Source: Valencia hispanica | Taxonomy: Eukaryota; Chordata; Actinopteri; Cyprinodontiformes; Valenciidae | NCBI GenBank assembly: GCA_963556495.2 | Contig: OY747712.1 | Span: forward strand, 25,212,235 to 25,276,234 | Direction of reading: 5' to 3' | Length of the DNA stretch: 64,000 nt | Shown: positions 22,751 through 36,400 of the stretch, piece after piece | Layout: each line of letters starts with the position of its first letter | How positions within the stretch are numbered: position 1 is the first letter of the stretch | Notes under the pieces: model-generated | Database searches by the model: none | What the model was told of the DNA's origin: nothing | What the model saw: only the letters and a program-made list of their open reading frames with translations | Position numbers and translations under genes: made by a program

Positions 22751-24346
22751 ACTAAACTGACTAATAAGTTACAAATGCATTGTGTGAGAACATAGTCATA
22801 TGATGCATTTACTGTATATATTTTGTCTTGTCTCTACTCCTTTTGCCCCTAAACATGTATTATGCTTACATACATTTGTTACTAATTTAAATGAGAGCAA
22901 TTCTAAATTGACCCCAATAATTCTGAAACAAAAGTATGTTCATTACTTTTGCAAGGAGTTACTGACTTTTACTTCTTTTCATGCATTATACATGCTCTTT
23001 ATGTAGTGTAGTTGGTGTTATGGTTTTCTTGTTTTTTAGATAAATCTTAGAAAACCAGGTCAAATGGGGCCACCTGTTTGCTGTAAAGAGTAATGATGGC
23101 ATATAGCAGCATCCTTATGTCTTCACTTGTCAGCCAAGCCCTAACCACTGCTCCAGCACATCAGTCAGATTTAATCAGCTGCTCTCAACTGATGTCCTTT
23201 GTGAAGGTGAACTGCCTGGTGATTGACTCGTCAACGAAACTAAAAAATCCGACAGTTTTTCGACCAGTGAACACACCAAATGTGGGGGGCTAATGTGTGT
23301 CAAGTCACATTGACAACAACAGCCATCAGATTCTGTTAGTGAGTAAAGAACTAATGAAGTTCACTACAGTTTAGGTCAAACTCATTCATATTCCTGGTAG
23401 TTTTAGTATTAAACTAGACTTTTAATTTGACCAACATATTTCTTCTGATTCGAAGCAGGGTTACGTTTATGGTTAAGTTATGTTAGGTTACTTGAATCTG
23501 AGAACCTGTATAGGGAGCTAAAGATTAAGGTGTTGGCAGGAAAGGCCTTTCAACCTAAATGATTTGAAGTTAATCACTAAATATAAATGGTCAAAATACT
23601 AGTTAACATGCATAAAGCAATTGTAGAGGGGTTTAACTGCTGTAATGCCAATACATTTTTTCCCATTGATTACTGAAAAGAGCATAAATATTTTTCAATT
23701 TTTCTGATTTCACAGGTCTACATTTTCTAGAACACACACACAGACCGACATTTTAGTAATGCTGATTGTGCCAAGTGGATAATTGCTAAATTTGTTTAAA
23801 ATGTCAGTTCCATAATCCGTTTTTCTTTGTTTGAAAATAGTAACATTCTGTTTTACAGGGACTGCTCTTTCAAACACAGCATGCCATCACCTCTGCTTTT
23901 ATTATAAATAATGAATATCTACTAATGGTATGAAGCCTAGAAGAATTAATTTTTTCCTGTACTACAGACCGTAAAAAATAGAATCTGCAAAAATCTTCAG
24001 ATCAAAGCTTTGCACAAACCTTACTTCCAAAATTGTGTTTGGTGAATCTCTAAACCATATTTTCTAAATTTTTGTCATACTGTTGGTTGCTGTAGCATTT
24101 CTTTTCAACTGCCCTCTGAAATTATTTTGTTTAAGCTACTGTCTCTGCAGGTCACCTAGCCCCAGCCCAGCTGCGCAGAAACGTCCGCTTATAGCTCAAA
24201 AAACATTAATGTTCAGGCAGCTGGCTTCTCTTTTAGTTTACGGAAGAATGAAACAAATCACCTCATGGAGGTGTGCAAATCAATTTCAAGATGAAGACTT
24301 CAAATAAAGTAAGAAAAGATTTAACTTTACCTATACACACAGAAAA
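22751..24346. other. phactr1 intron, nothing recognised
   Basis: No exon or repeat could be supported. Confidence 0.5.
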
Positions 24347-24467
24347 CGTCCGTCCGTCCGTCCGTCCGTACATGCATACATGCATACATGCATACATACA
24401 TACATACATACATACATACATACATACATACATACATACATACATACATACATACATACATACATAC
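24347..24467. repeat. Compound tetranucleotide microsatellite
   Basis: About five copies of CGTC are followed by alternating CATG/CATA units and then a pure (CATA)n run to about 24,467. Open frames on both strands here are products of the repeat. Confidence 0.95.
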
Positions 24468-27400
24468 TGTATCCTCCACTCTGTATCCTGTGAGAGGTTC
24501 AAAGTTCAAAAGAAGCAGGAGAGAAAACCTACCAAAATATATTAAAACTGTGTTATTTCTCATAACTTGGTTCTTCTGAACTAGAAAGTCATTAAGAGCA
24601 CAGCTAGTCCCAAATTTACAGAGTAAAGATCCACTTAACTTAAACTAGAACTGTCCTGTTTTTTTTAATTACAATAAATGAGGTGATTGCAAAGGAATGT
24701 CAGCTAAATTCCTGTTAGTTTAAAGTTTGATGAACTGTGGCAAAGACATCATATGGAGCTATTTTAATTTACTGGTCACCAATTTAAATCAGATTTAAAT
24801 AAGTTATTTTATCCCAAAAGCTGTTACGCACATTGGTTGTTATTCAAGATGGGCCTTAAGTACATTTTGTTGAGTAATTGTAACCACCTTATTCTTAAAA
24901 GCATTGTGAAAAGACTGGAAGCTTACCATATCATCGGGTTCTCTCTGAAACCACATGGCTGATCAGATTCATACCAACCAAATACTTAACTTTAAGTGTT
25001 GTACTTTCAGTTTTACAGGAAGTTCACTCAAAGACTGAAAAGTTACAGCAAATCCTGTTTGATCTACATTGGATTTTCAAAATTACAGTGTTGTTTTCCA
25101 TAGATTCTTTCAAGCATTTATGTTAGTTTTTCTACATTTAATCCAAGGCAAGATTTACCAAACATTGTAGAACCTTATCAAAATGTATATAACTTTACTT
25201 GAAGGAGAGTTTTCTAATTTGTTTTAGAATTCTGGATTTAACTGGTTTCTATGGCTGTGGTGCAGGTTTTGTGTAAAACAATCTTACAACTTCCAACAGA
25301 GCAGCCTGTCACTACAAATCTGCTGTACTCATTTGCCATGTTATCTCTCTGTCTCTTCCCATCTGTCATTATCGTTGTGCGTTATTCTTTGTCTAACTTA
25401 ATGTGATTAAAGGTAGCACATTTGTATGACAAGGTCTAAATGACATTAAATAAGATAAGATTGAACATAGATTTCTCTTCTGAGGATGACTATTTTTACA
25501 GCCTTTTGATGCTGGTTATGTCTCCACCTTATGAACTGAGTGTGACAGATAGTAGATTAATATCATATGAAGGTACAGATGGAAAAGCATGTAAAATATG
25601 GACGTTTTTATTCAGACGAGAAGTTAAACAGAACAAGTTAAGTGAAAATTACAAATAACTGGGAGATAAAAATGTATCTACTTTTTTACGTGCACATCAT
25701 TCTCTCTTGACATTATTAGACACCATGAATATTATTAAGCTCCAGCACTGACACCAACAGACAAAGAAAAAATACTGCCACTAACTGTTAGGGACTGTAC
25801 TAAGCTGTTGGACTGTTCTTCCTCAATGGTATAAACAGAAGGATATTCATTTTTCATTACTGTTATTATTCACTTTTGTCTTTCTGCTTTAGTCTATGTA
25901 AATATGAATTTCGAAACTTTAATTTAAACGCAAGCAAGTTTTTCATGTTTGTGTATGTTTCCATTGTAAGTTTATATGATCCATTGAAATATATTTTGTA
26001 AAAGGCTGTCTTTTAAATATCTAGTGTATATTTGTGGATTCTTGATTGTTAGGAATAATAAACAGAAAAAAGTATTGATACATTATTAACAAAGTTGACT
26101 AAATAATAAAACTCCCATTAATATTCTGTACTACAGTTATGCTGCTACAAAAAGAGTCAAAAGAACAGAAAATGTGAAATGATGCTCATGCCTCTTCACT
26201 GCACTGCTGCTCAGCGTCATCCATGCTCTGACTGTTACAATGTCGCCCTCTAGTGGCTACAGTTGATAACTTTGTAAAAAAATACCAACGTTAAGCCCTG
26301 AAAAAGCAGTTGACACCAATTTATTTGGCAGATTCTAAAATGTTAACATTAAATGTTAACATTAGCATTTAAGCATTGAATGGCTAATTTAATGAAAGCC
26401 ATTTTATGGTTTTTAGAGAATGAAAATGCATAAACTACTGGAAAACTTTTAATCAGTCTTGTATGTTCAAAGTGTTGACACTGGCCACCTGTTTCACCTA
26501 CATAGCCCTAAGCAAGCACGGTTTTCAAATAATCCTGTAAATGTTCTACTGAGCCCTGAATATTGTCTCGTACCCACAGTATTTATTGTTTAGTGGAATT
26601 TAACAAAATGAAAGAAAAGAAAAAATCTGAGACAGTAAATTTTTTTTATCTTTTCAGTTTTGAATTATATCAAATAAAAAATCTGAAGACAAAATTACAC
26701 TGAGGAAAACATTGCTTGACGTAAACATTTATGTCAATAAGCATGTCGAATCTAAAACAGTTTTATTTATTGTGTTACATCAAACTCAAGTTTGTGAGGA
26801 AAGCAGAAAGAAGAAATGTTTTTAAGCAAAAACAATTAGCCTCCGTATTTCTTAAAAATTATTCTATTGTTATTATCTTTACAAACTTGAACATTAAACC
26901 AAAACACATTAAATACTTTTTTTTGCAATCACACTTTTGCATGATATTTAACCACTGCTAATTCAAAAAAATAAGAATATCTAAAGATATTCTTATTCTT
27001 ATGCTTCATTTAAACCCTTTTTCTTATACAACTAGAATTGATAAGTGATACTGCTTAGTGGCATGATCTGTAACACAGGATCCCTCACATGTTATCTTCA
27101 GAATATTCCTAGCTGTTTTACAGAGTGCTGTGCATTGAAGCTTAAAACAGAACATTTAAACCTATGCACTATTGGTTGTAGTTGTTGATGTAACAATACA
27201 ATAGTATCAGTTTAAAAAAATAAAATAAATCAGTTTCAAATCTAGCAACAATCAATCTGAAAAACAAATTTGCTTTTGTAATTGGTGAGCTGTGATTGCA
27301 AACCTTACACAAAGGAATGAGATTAATTATAGCAACATATGTATTTGGCTAATTGACAGTTCAATTGAAATTAAATGGTCATATTGAATCGATCAATAAC

Positions 27401-28285
27401 CAATTAGTAACCACATGGATATATTCTGATGAATAATTAGGCTAAAAAATAAAACAAACAAGCAAACATAAAACTAACACAACTTAAAGAAAAAATATGA
27501 GGACATCTCAGTGTGAATGTTCGAGTTATTATTATCTGATTAAAGATATAACTTCCCCAGTCTGTCTCTCTCTATCAGAAATATATCATGAAGTTTCATG
27601 CATAATTTAGGGTTATTTTATCCAACTTGGGCATAGAGAAAAGTTAGGACAAAAGAAAACGAAAGGAAAGAAGGAACAAACTCAAGATAAGGCTTTTTTT
27701 TTTCTCGTTAACTTTGGCGACCTCTTAACCGCCTCAATAAAACTAGTTTGGTCCGAAATCAAACTGTTGGAAACTAAATCTGGACCTCAGCAGGTGTGGT
27801 TCTAACACCCAACTCAGATGCTACCAACAAGGAATATCTCAACACATCTCTGTTTCGCCAGGTAGGTCATTTTCACACTGGCTGACTACTCTCCCAGAAC
27901 TGGCTTTGAATGTCTCAGTGGTTCCTCTACTTGGAATTCAGAAGCCAGTTAACAGTGCAAAACGTTATTTTGCTGAATGAGTTGAGTTTTGTCTCTACCA
28001 CACACGTGGGAAGGCAAAACATAAGGAATCTTGTTGAAAGTTTCCAAGAAGTTACTTTAAAAAACCCATAGTAGTAGTTAAAAAATGCAACCACATCCTG
28101 ACCAAGTTGATCAGGCTTAATAAATCCAATTGGACTGCTAGGTTTCATGTGTTTCTCAGTCTTGTCAGTCCATTTCTCTCTGACTCTCATCACAGCTTTA
28201 GGGTTATAAATATATGTTTTAAACAACCCGAGGAACATCATCTGTAGAATAAAAGACTATTTCAGCTCAATTTAATGTCACAATG
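24468..28285. other. phactr1 intron, nothing recognised
   Basis: 3.8 kb of very AT-rich sequence without recognisable transposon ends, exons or RNA genes. It is the longest repeat-poor stretch in the window. Conserved non-coding elements cannot be judged from one sequence. Confidence 0.45.
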
Positions 28286-28964
28286 AATTGTCTTCAAATG
28301 TCTTGGTCAGAGTGTGAAATGCCTTCAGACTTCAGGTGCCTGATCAGTTTTTGGGCACTGGACTTGGCTCCTGGGTCTTGGTCTTTGTACGCTGCAGAGA
28401 ATTGGGATCGGGAATTTGACCGGGGTCGGTCGGGCTCACCGGTAGACTGACCGTGTACTGGATGTGCAGGGCAGGTGGATGTGGCTGTTGGTGTGGCGTC
28501 CCGACATGGGGTGGAGGGACATTGGGATGTCGGCTGTTGGGGATTGGCCCAGGGTGGCAGCGGCGCATGGCGGCCATCGGCTGGCCGTGGCCCCCGTGGC
28601 TTGGCGGCGACAGGGTTTCCACCGTTAGCCAATCCCTGGTCGGTTCCCAGGGGGGGCAACCTCGGGTCTCCAGGTCCATGGCTGGATACGCCATGGACGA
28701 CCCTGTGGGCTAGTCGCTGCGACCCCTCGGGCCCCTGCATTGTAGCTGCTGGATGTTCCCCTGGGGCGCTCCTCTGCTCCTCTCTTGGGGGTGCCGTCAG
28801 CCCTGCGTTGGTCTGCTGGGGGCTCCTGTGCTCTGGGGGTCATTTGGATGTCTATGGCTCTGATCTCCTTCATGTCTGCGTAGAGTCCTGGGAGGAGGAT
28901 CAATGGCTCCTCACACCAGCTACTGAACACTTGTGTGGAGAAACCTTATATGCACCAAAATGCT

Positions 28965-29045
<81 letters not shown>

Positions 29046-29300
29046 TTTGTGGGTTGTTGTGTAGTTCTCAGTTTGCATTGTTTGGTTTGTTTTATCATTG
29101 TTTTTTTTTTCCTCTCTCTGCTGTCCTTCAGATTTGGAGGCTGACTAGGATGTTTTCTTGTGTTTTCTTTGTTCCCCTTCCTCTCTTGGATCTTCAAGTA
29201 ACCCTCTCCCTCTTTTCTTCCTTTTTTTCTATTTTATTTTCCGTCTCTGTGCCCATAATATCAGAAAAAAACCACAGCAGTTTTTAATAAAGATTTCTTA
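28286..29300. repeat. GC-rich block, probably a retroelement fragment
   Basis: A sharp change from AT-rich intron to about 650 bp of G/C-rich sequence (28,340-28,940), open on both strands (28,294-28,740 minus, Pro/Ser/His-rich; 28,475 onward plus). A (CA)n run, a T/C-rich tail and AATAAAG at about 29,286 follow. The protein-like frames match no family I know. The abrupt edges and the polyadenylation-like end suggest a retroposed or LINE/LTR-derived unit on the plus strand. Confidence 0.4.
28969..29043. repeat. (CA)n microsatellite
   Basis: About 37 uninterrupted CA units inside the GC-rich block. Confidence 0.98.
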
Positions 29301-29985
29301 CACATATCAAGAGGAGCAAAAGCTGTAATGCTCCACTTGTGAAAGTAAATCTGTCAGGCTTCTACCTGGTACTCAGAGACCAATTCCTAGTGCCACTCTG
29401 CCAGAAAGGACACGTAAAAAAAAGAAGAAAGAAATGTCCTCAGAAAAATTAAATTACTGAGTATATATTTGACTAGCGATCCCTCAATAAAAAAGGGAAA
29501 AAAATTGGTCATGGTAACAAAAACAAGCCTCCTGCCTATTGAATACAAAAAGAGGGCAAGATTAAGCTGCATCCTAAAGTAAAGGTTTGCATGAAGAATA
29601 AGCAATAAAAAGTGCAGCTGGGTTTTACTCTCACAACCACACCATCAACCTTTTCTCTGAAATGTTCAGGGGTCTCATTTATAAAACTTTGCATAGAATC
29701 CTTACTAAAACAGTACTTAAGTTCAGAAATATTTTTTTTTACTTACGTCAAGTAAGTTTCAGATCTATAAGACTTTGAGTGTGCACAGCTGCATGCAATT
29801 AATAAATCACACTCTCCCTAGAAATGTGCTCAGGTTATTTTGGATCATATCCCGCCTCCAACACACGCACTTTCTTCCATAAACGGTCAGTGCAAAGTGC
29901 CTAGTGAATATTCTGCATAGACTTAAGCCAGCTGATATAAAACTGAGGTGTTTATGGGTGAAATAGAGGATGGAAAAACATTTTA
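29301..29985. other. phactr1 intron, nothing recognised
   Basis: AT-rich, no supported feature. Confidence 0.5.
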
Positions 29986-30715
29986 TTTTAATCAATCATT
30001 CAATGTTTATCTATATAGAGCTTTACACAGCCAAAAGGTGACCAAAGTGCTTCAAAATAAAAGACAAATATGTAGTTAGCGATAACACATTTTGTAACAA
30101 GACAAGAGTAAAAAGACTAAATAAAAAATAAAAGCAGCAGCACAAGCGACAAAACAATTAAGAACAATAGTTTGAATCAAACGTTTGAATCATGGTTACT
30201 TCTTGTGGGAGCAATAGAAGTAACCATTAGATTGGAATAAGCTAATTAAATAAAAAAAACTTACAGAAGAACGTAAGTTTCAGCACTCCTAGATATTTAA
30301 AGCCTGACAGAAAAGGTGCGTTTTAAGTCTACAATTAAAAAGTATCATCCAAATAAAATATTATTTGGGGGTCACAAATAAATGAAAGAGCTGCGAGTGA
30401 CACAGTACTGATGCAGCAGGATGCCTGACATAAAAAAAAAGGGTGGAGGCAAAGAGGTAGATGTGCTGCAGGGTGGGTGGGGCTTCTCACCAACTGCGCA
30501 GCCAGTGTCGTCCGTATCCAAAATGTGCGTAAGCGTTAGTGTTCTTAAGGTAAATGACTCGATGCAATCTGCTGGGATTCCTTAAATAAGAAATTAACTA
30601 AAACTTTAAACTAATTGGAATGTTTGTATGGTTGTATTGAAATGACTTTTTTTGTTAAGTGCCTTGAGATGATCTGTTGTGAATTGGCGCTAAATAATTG
30701 AAATTGATTGAAAGT
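29986..30715. mobile_element. LINE tails facing each other
   Basis: An antisense LINE-like tail begins near 29,995 (TATATAGAGCTTTACACAGC, CCAAAGTGCTTCAAAATAAA) and extends to about 30,330. A sense tail of another L2-like family ends at about 30,650-30,712 (AAGTGCCTTGAGATGATCTG, TTGTGAATTGGCGCTAAATA). The part between them is unassigned. Confidence 0.5.
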
Positions 30716-31148
30716 TGCCCACATTGTTGCACCACGTTTTTTTTTTCTATAAATCCCAAACTTTGTGACAAGAGTGTTTCAACTGAAACCACACATTGAA
30801 ATGTCGCTCTACAGAGACTAACATCTTCTGTGTGGTTTATATGAAACAGCAGTACATGCTTCTCTTGTAGGGAGTATATACTTTTTAACTCTGATGTCTT
30901 GAAAAACACAGAAGAGAAACAAAACTAAGCACAGCCCTCAAATGTGTTACTCTTCCAGGGAAGACTTTGTACATTCAAAAGTACATGCATCAGACCAGAA
31001 AGGTAAATGACAAGTTTCAAAGAATCATCTGCAGGCAAAGAATACATTCTCAGGGGAGATTTTCTCACACAACACAAAGAAAAAGAATAATGCAATATAC
31101 AGTTGTTTCAGATGTTACATCTGTCTCAGACTTTTAAAAAGAAAGTAG
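30716..31148. other. phactr1 intron, nothing recognised
   Basis: No supported feature. Confidence 0.5.
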
Positions 31149-32479
31149 TATTGTGCCTTCCAGAAGTACTCCTACCTCCTTTAACCACAAGCTTCAATGT
31201 TTTTTATTGAGATTTTATAGAATAGTAAAACACACAGTAGTGCATAGTTGTGATATGGAAGGGAAATTATACATGGTTTTTGAAGTTTCTTACAATTACA
31301 AAATATAAACAGTGTGACTTGTACTTAAACTCATCTTAATTAACTCTGATACGCTAAAATAACATTAAGGGCTTTAAACTGCCATTAGAGGTCTTTAGTG
31401 AACAGAGTTCCCATGTGTGTAATCTACTCTCAGTAAAAATCAGACTGTTCTGTGAAGGCCTCATAGGTTTGTTAGAGAACATTTGTGAACAAACCAAGAC
31501 CAAGGAAAACAGGAGACAGGTCAGCAATAAAGTTGTGGAATAGTTTAAAGCAGGGTTAGGTTAGTAAATCAATGTTTCAAAGTGTAAAAAAAGGCATGGG
31601 GCAACTGTAAACGTACCAAGACAGAGCCATCCGCCAAACTGGTAGGATGGGTGAGCAGGACTCATAGAAGGATCCAAGAGGCCCATGGTAGCCCTGGAGG
31701 AGCTGCAAAAATCCCAAACTCAGCTGGGAGAATCTGTGATCAGGACGACGATTAGTTATGCACTCCACAATTCTGGCTTTCATTAAAAACTGTCAAGGAG
31801 AAAGCCAAAACATGTCCTGTTTGGAGTTTTGCAGTTTGGCATGTGGATGGCACAGATCTAGTCTGGTGAGAACAAACATAAACTTTTTTTTGCCTATCTG
31901 CAAATTGGTATGTGCAATAGAAAACAAACACTGCACATAACCCTGAAAAAACGCCTTCACCAAGGAGAAACATACTAGTGGCAGGAATATGCTGTGGGAA
32001 ACATTTTCTTCAGAAGGCACAGAAAAGCTGCTCAAAGGTAATGGAGAGATCAAAAAAGCTAAATGCACTGCAATTCTGAAAAACAAACAAACAAAAACTG
32101 TTGGGAGACTGCAAAAGACTTAAGACAAAAGTGGAAGTTCACCTTATATCAGGATAACCCCAAACACAGTGACAAAGACACAATGGAATTGTTTTAAATC
32201 AAAACATATTAATGTGTCAGAATAGCACTGTCAATGCCCAGACTTACAGACAATCTTCATCCAGTCTGACTTGGTTGTACAAAGTACTGACAGTAGGGTG
32301 CTGAATAGAAATGCCTGTCACCTTTCAGATTTATATTTTATAAAGAAAAAAACATGAAAACCAAGTATCTTTTTTCTTCCACTTCACAAGAAAAATAACA
32401 AAAACATCAAAGATGTAAGCATTAATGTAACAAAATAAAAAAAAACTTTAACCGGTCTGAATACTTGTGACACACTGTA
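31149..32479 (+). mobile_element. Tc1-like transposon relic, near full length
   Basis: Spans 31,151-32,477 (1,327 bp) between TA dinucleotides at 31,149-31,150 and 32,478-32,479. The ends are decayed inverted repeats (left TTGTGCCTTCCAGAAGTACT; right CTGAATACTTGTGACACACTG). The plus-strand interior reads as transposase fragments such as VALEELQKSQTQLGESV near 31,690-31,740, interrupted by many stops. Length and ends fit a complete but dead copy of the family also seen at 17,011 and 49,339. Confidence 0.75.
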
Positions 32480-33050
32480 TACCATGAATATGGTTTAGCA
32501 GGTGTGTTAAAAACCACATCAAAAACTTTAAAGTGGTACTTATTTAGCAAAAGAAAAAAAGACAACTGAACACCTTTTGTAGAAAATGTGTCAAATGTCG
32601 AGATTGCTAGAAAAGGCAGTGTCCTGCTAAGTGAAGTTCTACAGCAATCCGAAAGTAAAACTGCAAACAACTGAATACAACTCAACATGTGAGAACCTCT
32701 AAGAACCTCTCTCATGTCACGATAATAGTCCAACTCATGTGACTTGTAAGTTGTTCTGAAAACAAGGAGAAAGCACTGGTAAGGTTGTGCTGATTACTTT
32801 ATCAAAAAGAAAATACAATGCGTGTTCCTTTTAAAAATGTTATTAATAGGTAGGCTTTATGAATAATGAAAAATACACTTAAAACACCACAAAAAGATTT
32901 TTAAAAAACCTTAAAAACCTTTGTAAATGTACTGTATGTTATCGCCTACTGTTGGAAACTGCTTGACACAAAAAAGCTAATTAAGAGATACAAACAGAGG
33001 TTGTTACTCTGTCTACTACAGGAACTTGCTGTTTGCCACAGAAAAACACA
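32480..33050. other. phactr1 intron, nothing recognised
   Basis: No supported feature. Confidence 0.5.
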
Positions 33051-33280
33051 AGTTAAATGGTAAATGGCCTGTACTTGTTTAGCATTTTATCCATTCCCCA
33101 GTAGGGACTACGGATGTAAATTAGCCCTGTGGCTATAATCCGGCATGTTTACGTCTGCTTTTGTTGTTTCAATGCAGATGGTCATTAATGTGCATTGTCC
33201 CAAATAAATAAATAAAGTCCCGAGGACTCCAAAGCACTTCATACTACATTCAGTCATTTACCCATTCACAAATATACCAA
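33051..33280. repeat. Teleost interspersed repeat fragment
   Basis: Starts TAAATGGTAAATGGCCTGTA and ends with AGGACTCCAAAGCACTTCAT then CAGTCATTTACCCATTCACA, the outer parts of a common fish repeat whose middle here is unusual. Its class is not assigned. Confidence 0.55.
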
Positions 33281-34828
33281 ACAATCTTTAAAAAATTCTA
33301 GTGAATTTATTATGCTGGTCATGATTTATCAGCATATTTGAGAATAATATTTTTTATGGTTACCCATTAATGTTTTTGCTGTTAATCAACTCCCGGATGA
33401 GTAAACTTGTCAAAATTGAGGAAAACTGCTTCAAAATACTTTAAATTAAGCACAATTTTCTTATACCATGATAGATTTGTTTTCCTTTACATATTTTTAT
33501 TAGTATTAAGTAGAAAGTTGTTTTTCTAGCTGATTATTAAGAAAATGATCAAGTATGTGTGTTTGTGTGCGTCTCTATACATATTTAACCATTTCGGAAG
33601 TGATAAAAATGTCTCCACTAGAGAGCAGTGTTGCACCAATTTTTGCATAAATGTCACTATCCAGAGCAGGAAGTCTGTTTATAAGATCTATAATTTGAGT
33701 TATTTTTAATTTAACAGGTCACCTTTACTGAAATTAAAACAAACAACACATTTACTATGTTTGCTTATATTTGAATTTACTTAATTCTATGAAACATGTT
33801 GCAAATCAAAACTATTAAGGATAAAAAAAACAATAACTTTAAAGACTAAAATCTCAGGCTGTTCAATTTTTGATTCTATCTATAAACTAAAACCCTTTTT
33901 AAACCATATTTTAGTGTCCAATTTAAGGCCTGTAAATGCAGAGTTTTTTCATTTTAAATTCTAACTCTCCTTGGTTTAAATGGCTTAATTAAGGAGAGTC
34001 TCAGGCAAGATGATTGAGAGACACAGGCAGCAGCTTGTTTTGCATAGGAGGAAATTAACATCAGTTATGAGAGCGCAGTCTGCATTGGTGCCGTATAATA
34101 AAAGGTGCAATGAAGTAGAAAGTGAACACTGCTTGCTTTCTTATTTCTCTGCAAATACGACCTTCTGAAAAGGCAGAAGGCAACCAAATCTCAATGCAAT
34201 CACACTACTTGACAGCAGGCAAGTGAAAATCAAAAGCCAAGAAATTGCACAAAATGAAAGCAGCCTCCCCCAAGCTCGGCCACATAGTTATACTGACAGG
34301 CAGAAGTGCACCATTCCTCTGAGAGGGTCTTGTTGTCTCTATCTGCAGTGATGCTTCTGTTTCTTTGACAGAAACTTGAGTTTTTTCTGCTCAATAAGCA
34401 CCATACTATTGAGAGGAGAATAAACTCAGATGAGTTCCGGTTTCCTTTGACCTAATTTTGTTCTGCTGAAGTTGAAGTTAATATCTCTGTTTCATGCACA
34501 AGTGACATTGCATAAGCTATTCCCTCCTTTTAATAACTAATGGCCTGTAGCTCCTGCAATATATCTTCATAATTTCTGTTATTACTACATTGTAATTTAC
34601 ATTGCAATACTTCCTCCCATATTCCATTACGAAGGTGCTCCCAACCTGATCCCCAAGTCCTAAAATTATAAATATTTTAGAGCCCTGTTTCAGAAAGAAA
34701 TAACCGAAATGTACATATTTGTTTGCTATTCTATTGTTACTATTTATTTATCTTTTAAATGAGACATAAAAAGTGGTATCATGTTTGCACTACTTTGAGC
34801 AATTAAATACTGTATGAGATCTTAACTA
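33281..34828. other. phactr1 intron, nothing recognised
   Basis: AT-rich. No transposon ends or exons were found. Confidence 0.5.
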
Positions 34829-36080
34829 CAGTGGTTTGAAAAAGTGCTTTACTTGGCCGCCTTACAGGTTTTTCTTGTGTCACTCTTGTTTCAGATCTTC
34901 AAACACATTTTTATATGAGAAAAAGATAACCTGAGTAAATACCAATAGCAGTTTTCAAATGATTATTTCCTTCAATAAGGGGAAAAAAACTATCTAACCC
35001 AATCAGGCCCTGTTTGAAAAGGCAATTGTCTTTAAACTTAACAGCTTGTTGTGCCACCCTTAGAAGCAACAACTCACATCATGTGTTTGCAATAACTAGT
35101 GATGAGTCTTTAACATGACCACTGAGGAATTTTGGCCCACTCTCCTTTGCAAAATTGTTTTATTTCAGCTTCGTTGGAGTCTTTTTGAGTTTGAACACTG
35201 TATTAAAGGTTATATTACAGTGTCTGAGTTGGATTTAAGTACATTTCTTCATTCATCCTCCTTTTTAATTATATGAAGTCAACCAGTATCATACGTTGTA
35301 AGCAGCCCATGCCATGATGTTCACACCTGCAAACTTTAATGTTTGGCTAGGTCTTTTTAGGTGACGCGTAGAATCATTCTTTCACCAAACACAGCATGTG
35401 CTATAACTTCCAAAGTGTTCAGCTTTGGCCCCATTTGACCAAGCCCGTATTTCATTGGCTTTCCCAAATCTTCTGCAGTAAGCTTCAAAATGCTTTTCTT
35501 CAGCAGTGAAGTCTTGCACAGTGAGTGTGCCTAGAGATAAGAAAACAGTATCTGCATTTTCCAGGTCTTTCTGGAGCTCTTTGTGATTGCTCATTGGCTC
35601 TTGGCCAACTCTTTTGATTATTTTGTCTGTCAGTAATTTTGTGAGGGCCATCTGATTACAACTGGTTTTTGGTGAAATTATTTTCTTTCCACTTCCAGAT
35701 TATGGCTCTGACGGCGCTTACTGGAACATTCAAAAGTTTAGAAAAAGAGGTGGAACTTTTCCCATTATTTTATAACAGTGAGACGTTGTTGTAACATACT
35801 CTTGCTTTTACCACTCATGCCACTCTGTGCAATTCTTTCATAATGAGAAACCTTTGCGTAGGCCATCAATAACATTAATCAAACTGATAATGATTTGCAC
35901 AGAGAAACAAGCATGCTAAATACTGAAAGATTTATATATATAATAATGACAGATTTCAACTGGACTCTGCTTTCTATGCATTTTTGCACACCTGTTCCTT
36001 CATGTGTTCAATAGTTGACTCACCGTACCATTACACATTACTAAATTGAGTAACTAATTTGTTTTGGTCCTTTTTATGTG
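34829..36080 (-). mobile_element. Tc1/mariner-like relic
   Basis: Begins CAGTGGTTTGAAAAAGTGCT (34,830), the form of a widespread fish Tc1-type terminus. The interior carries TTGTGCCACCCTTAGAAGCA and TTTTGGCCCACTCTCCTTTG, phrases of antisense transposase sequence. The minus frame 35,382-35,651 is an untidy remnant. The right terminus is not located, so the end is approximate. Confidence 0.5.
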
Positions 36081-36089
36081 TGAATTATA

Positions 36090-36400
36090 GGGCACGTTCA
36101 ACAACAAGGCAATTCAAGGTGCTTTACAATCCAACTAATATGTTCCTTAGCAAGATGCAGAACAAAAACATCACTTTCTGTGGCAGCTGAAGTTCTGGCA
36201 TAATTGTGGTTGGATATTTGACCCACTCGTCTTGGCAGAATATTTCATAAAATGGTTGGCTTCCTGGTATTGACAAGATTTTAAGCATAGTGAATACATT
36301 TTCTATAGGTGTGAGAGTGGGGCCATTCCAAAAACTTGGTGTTAGCCCACTTGAGCTATTCCAAATCCTGTTTTGATGAGCCTTTGAGATCACTGTCTGA
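36090..36400 (-). mobile_element. LINE tail scrap and Tc1 transposase C-terminal scrap
   Basis: At 36,093-36,127 there is an antisense L2-type tail (CAACAAGGCAATTCAAGGTG). Next to it the minus frame 36,124-36,393 contains LTPIENVFTMLK and CQDEWVKYP, which resemble the third-acid region (NPIENxW) and C-terminal helix of Tc1 transposases. Both are small, decayed pieces. Confidence 0.5.

Noticed and set aside
24263..24579. Open frames rich in CMYV or HTYI repeats
   Set aside because: Direct translation of the CATA microsatellite.
28475..29287. Longest plus-strand open frame (270 aa)
   Set aside because: Runs through the (CA)n tract as a His-Thr repeat, has no recognisable domain, and the opposite strand is equally open. 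Treated as part of a GC-rich repeat block.
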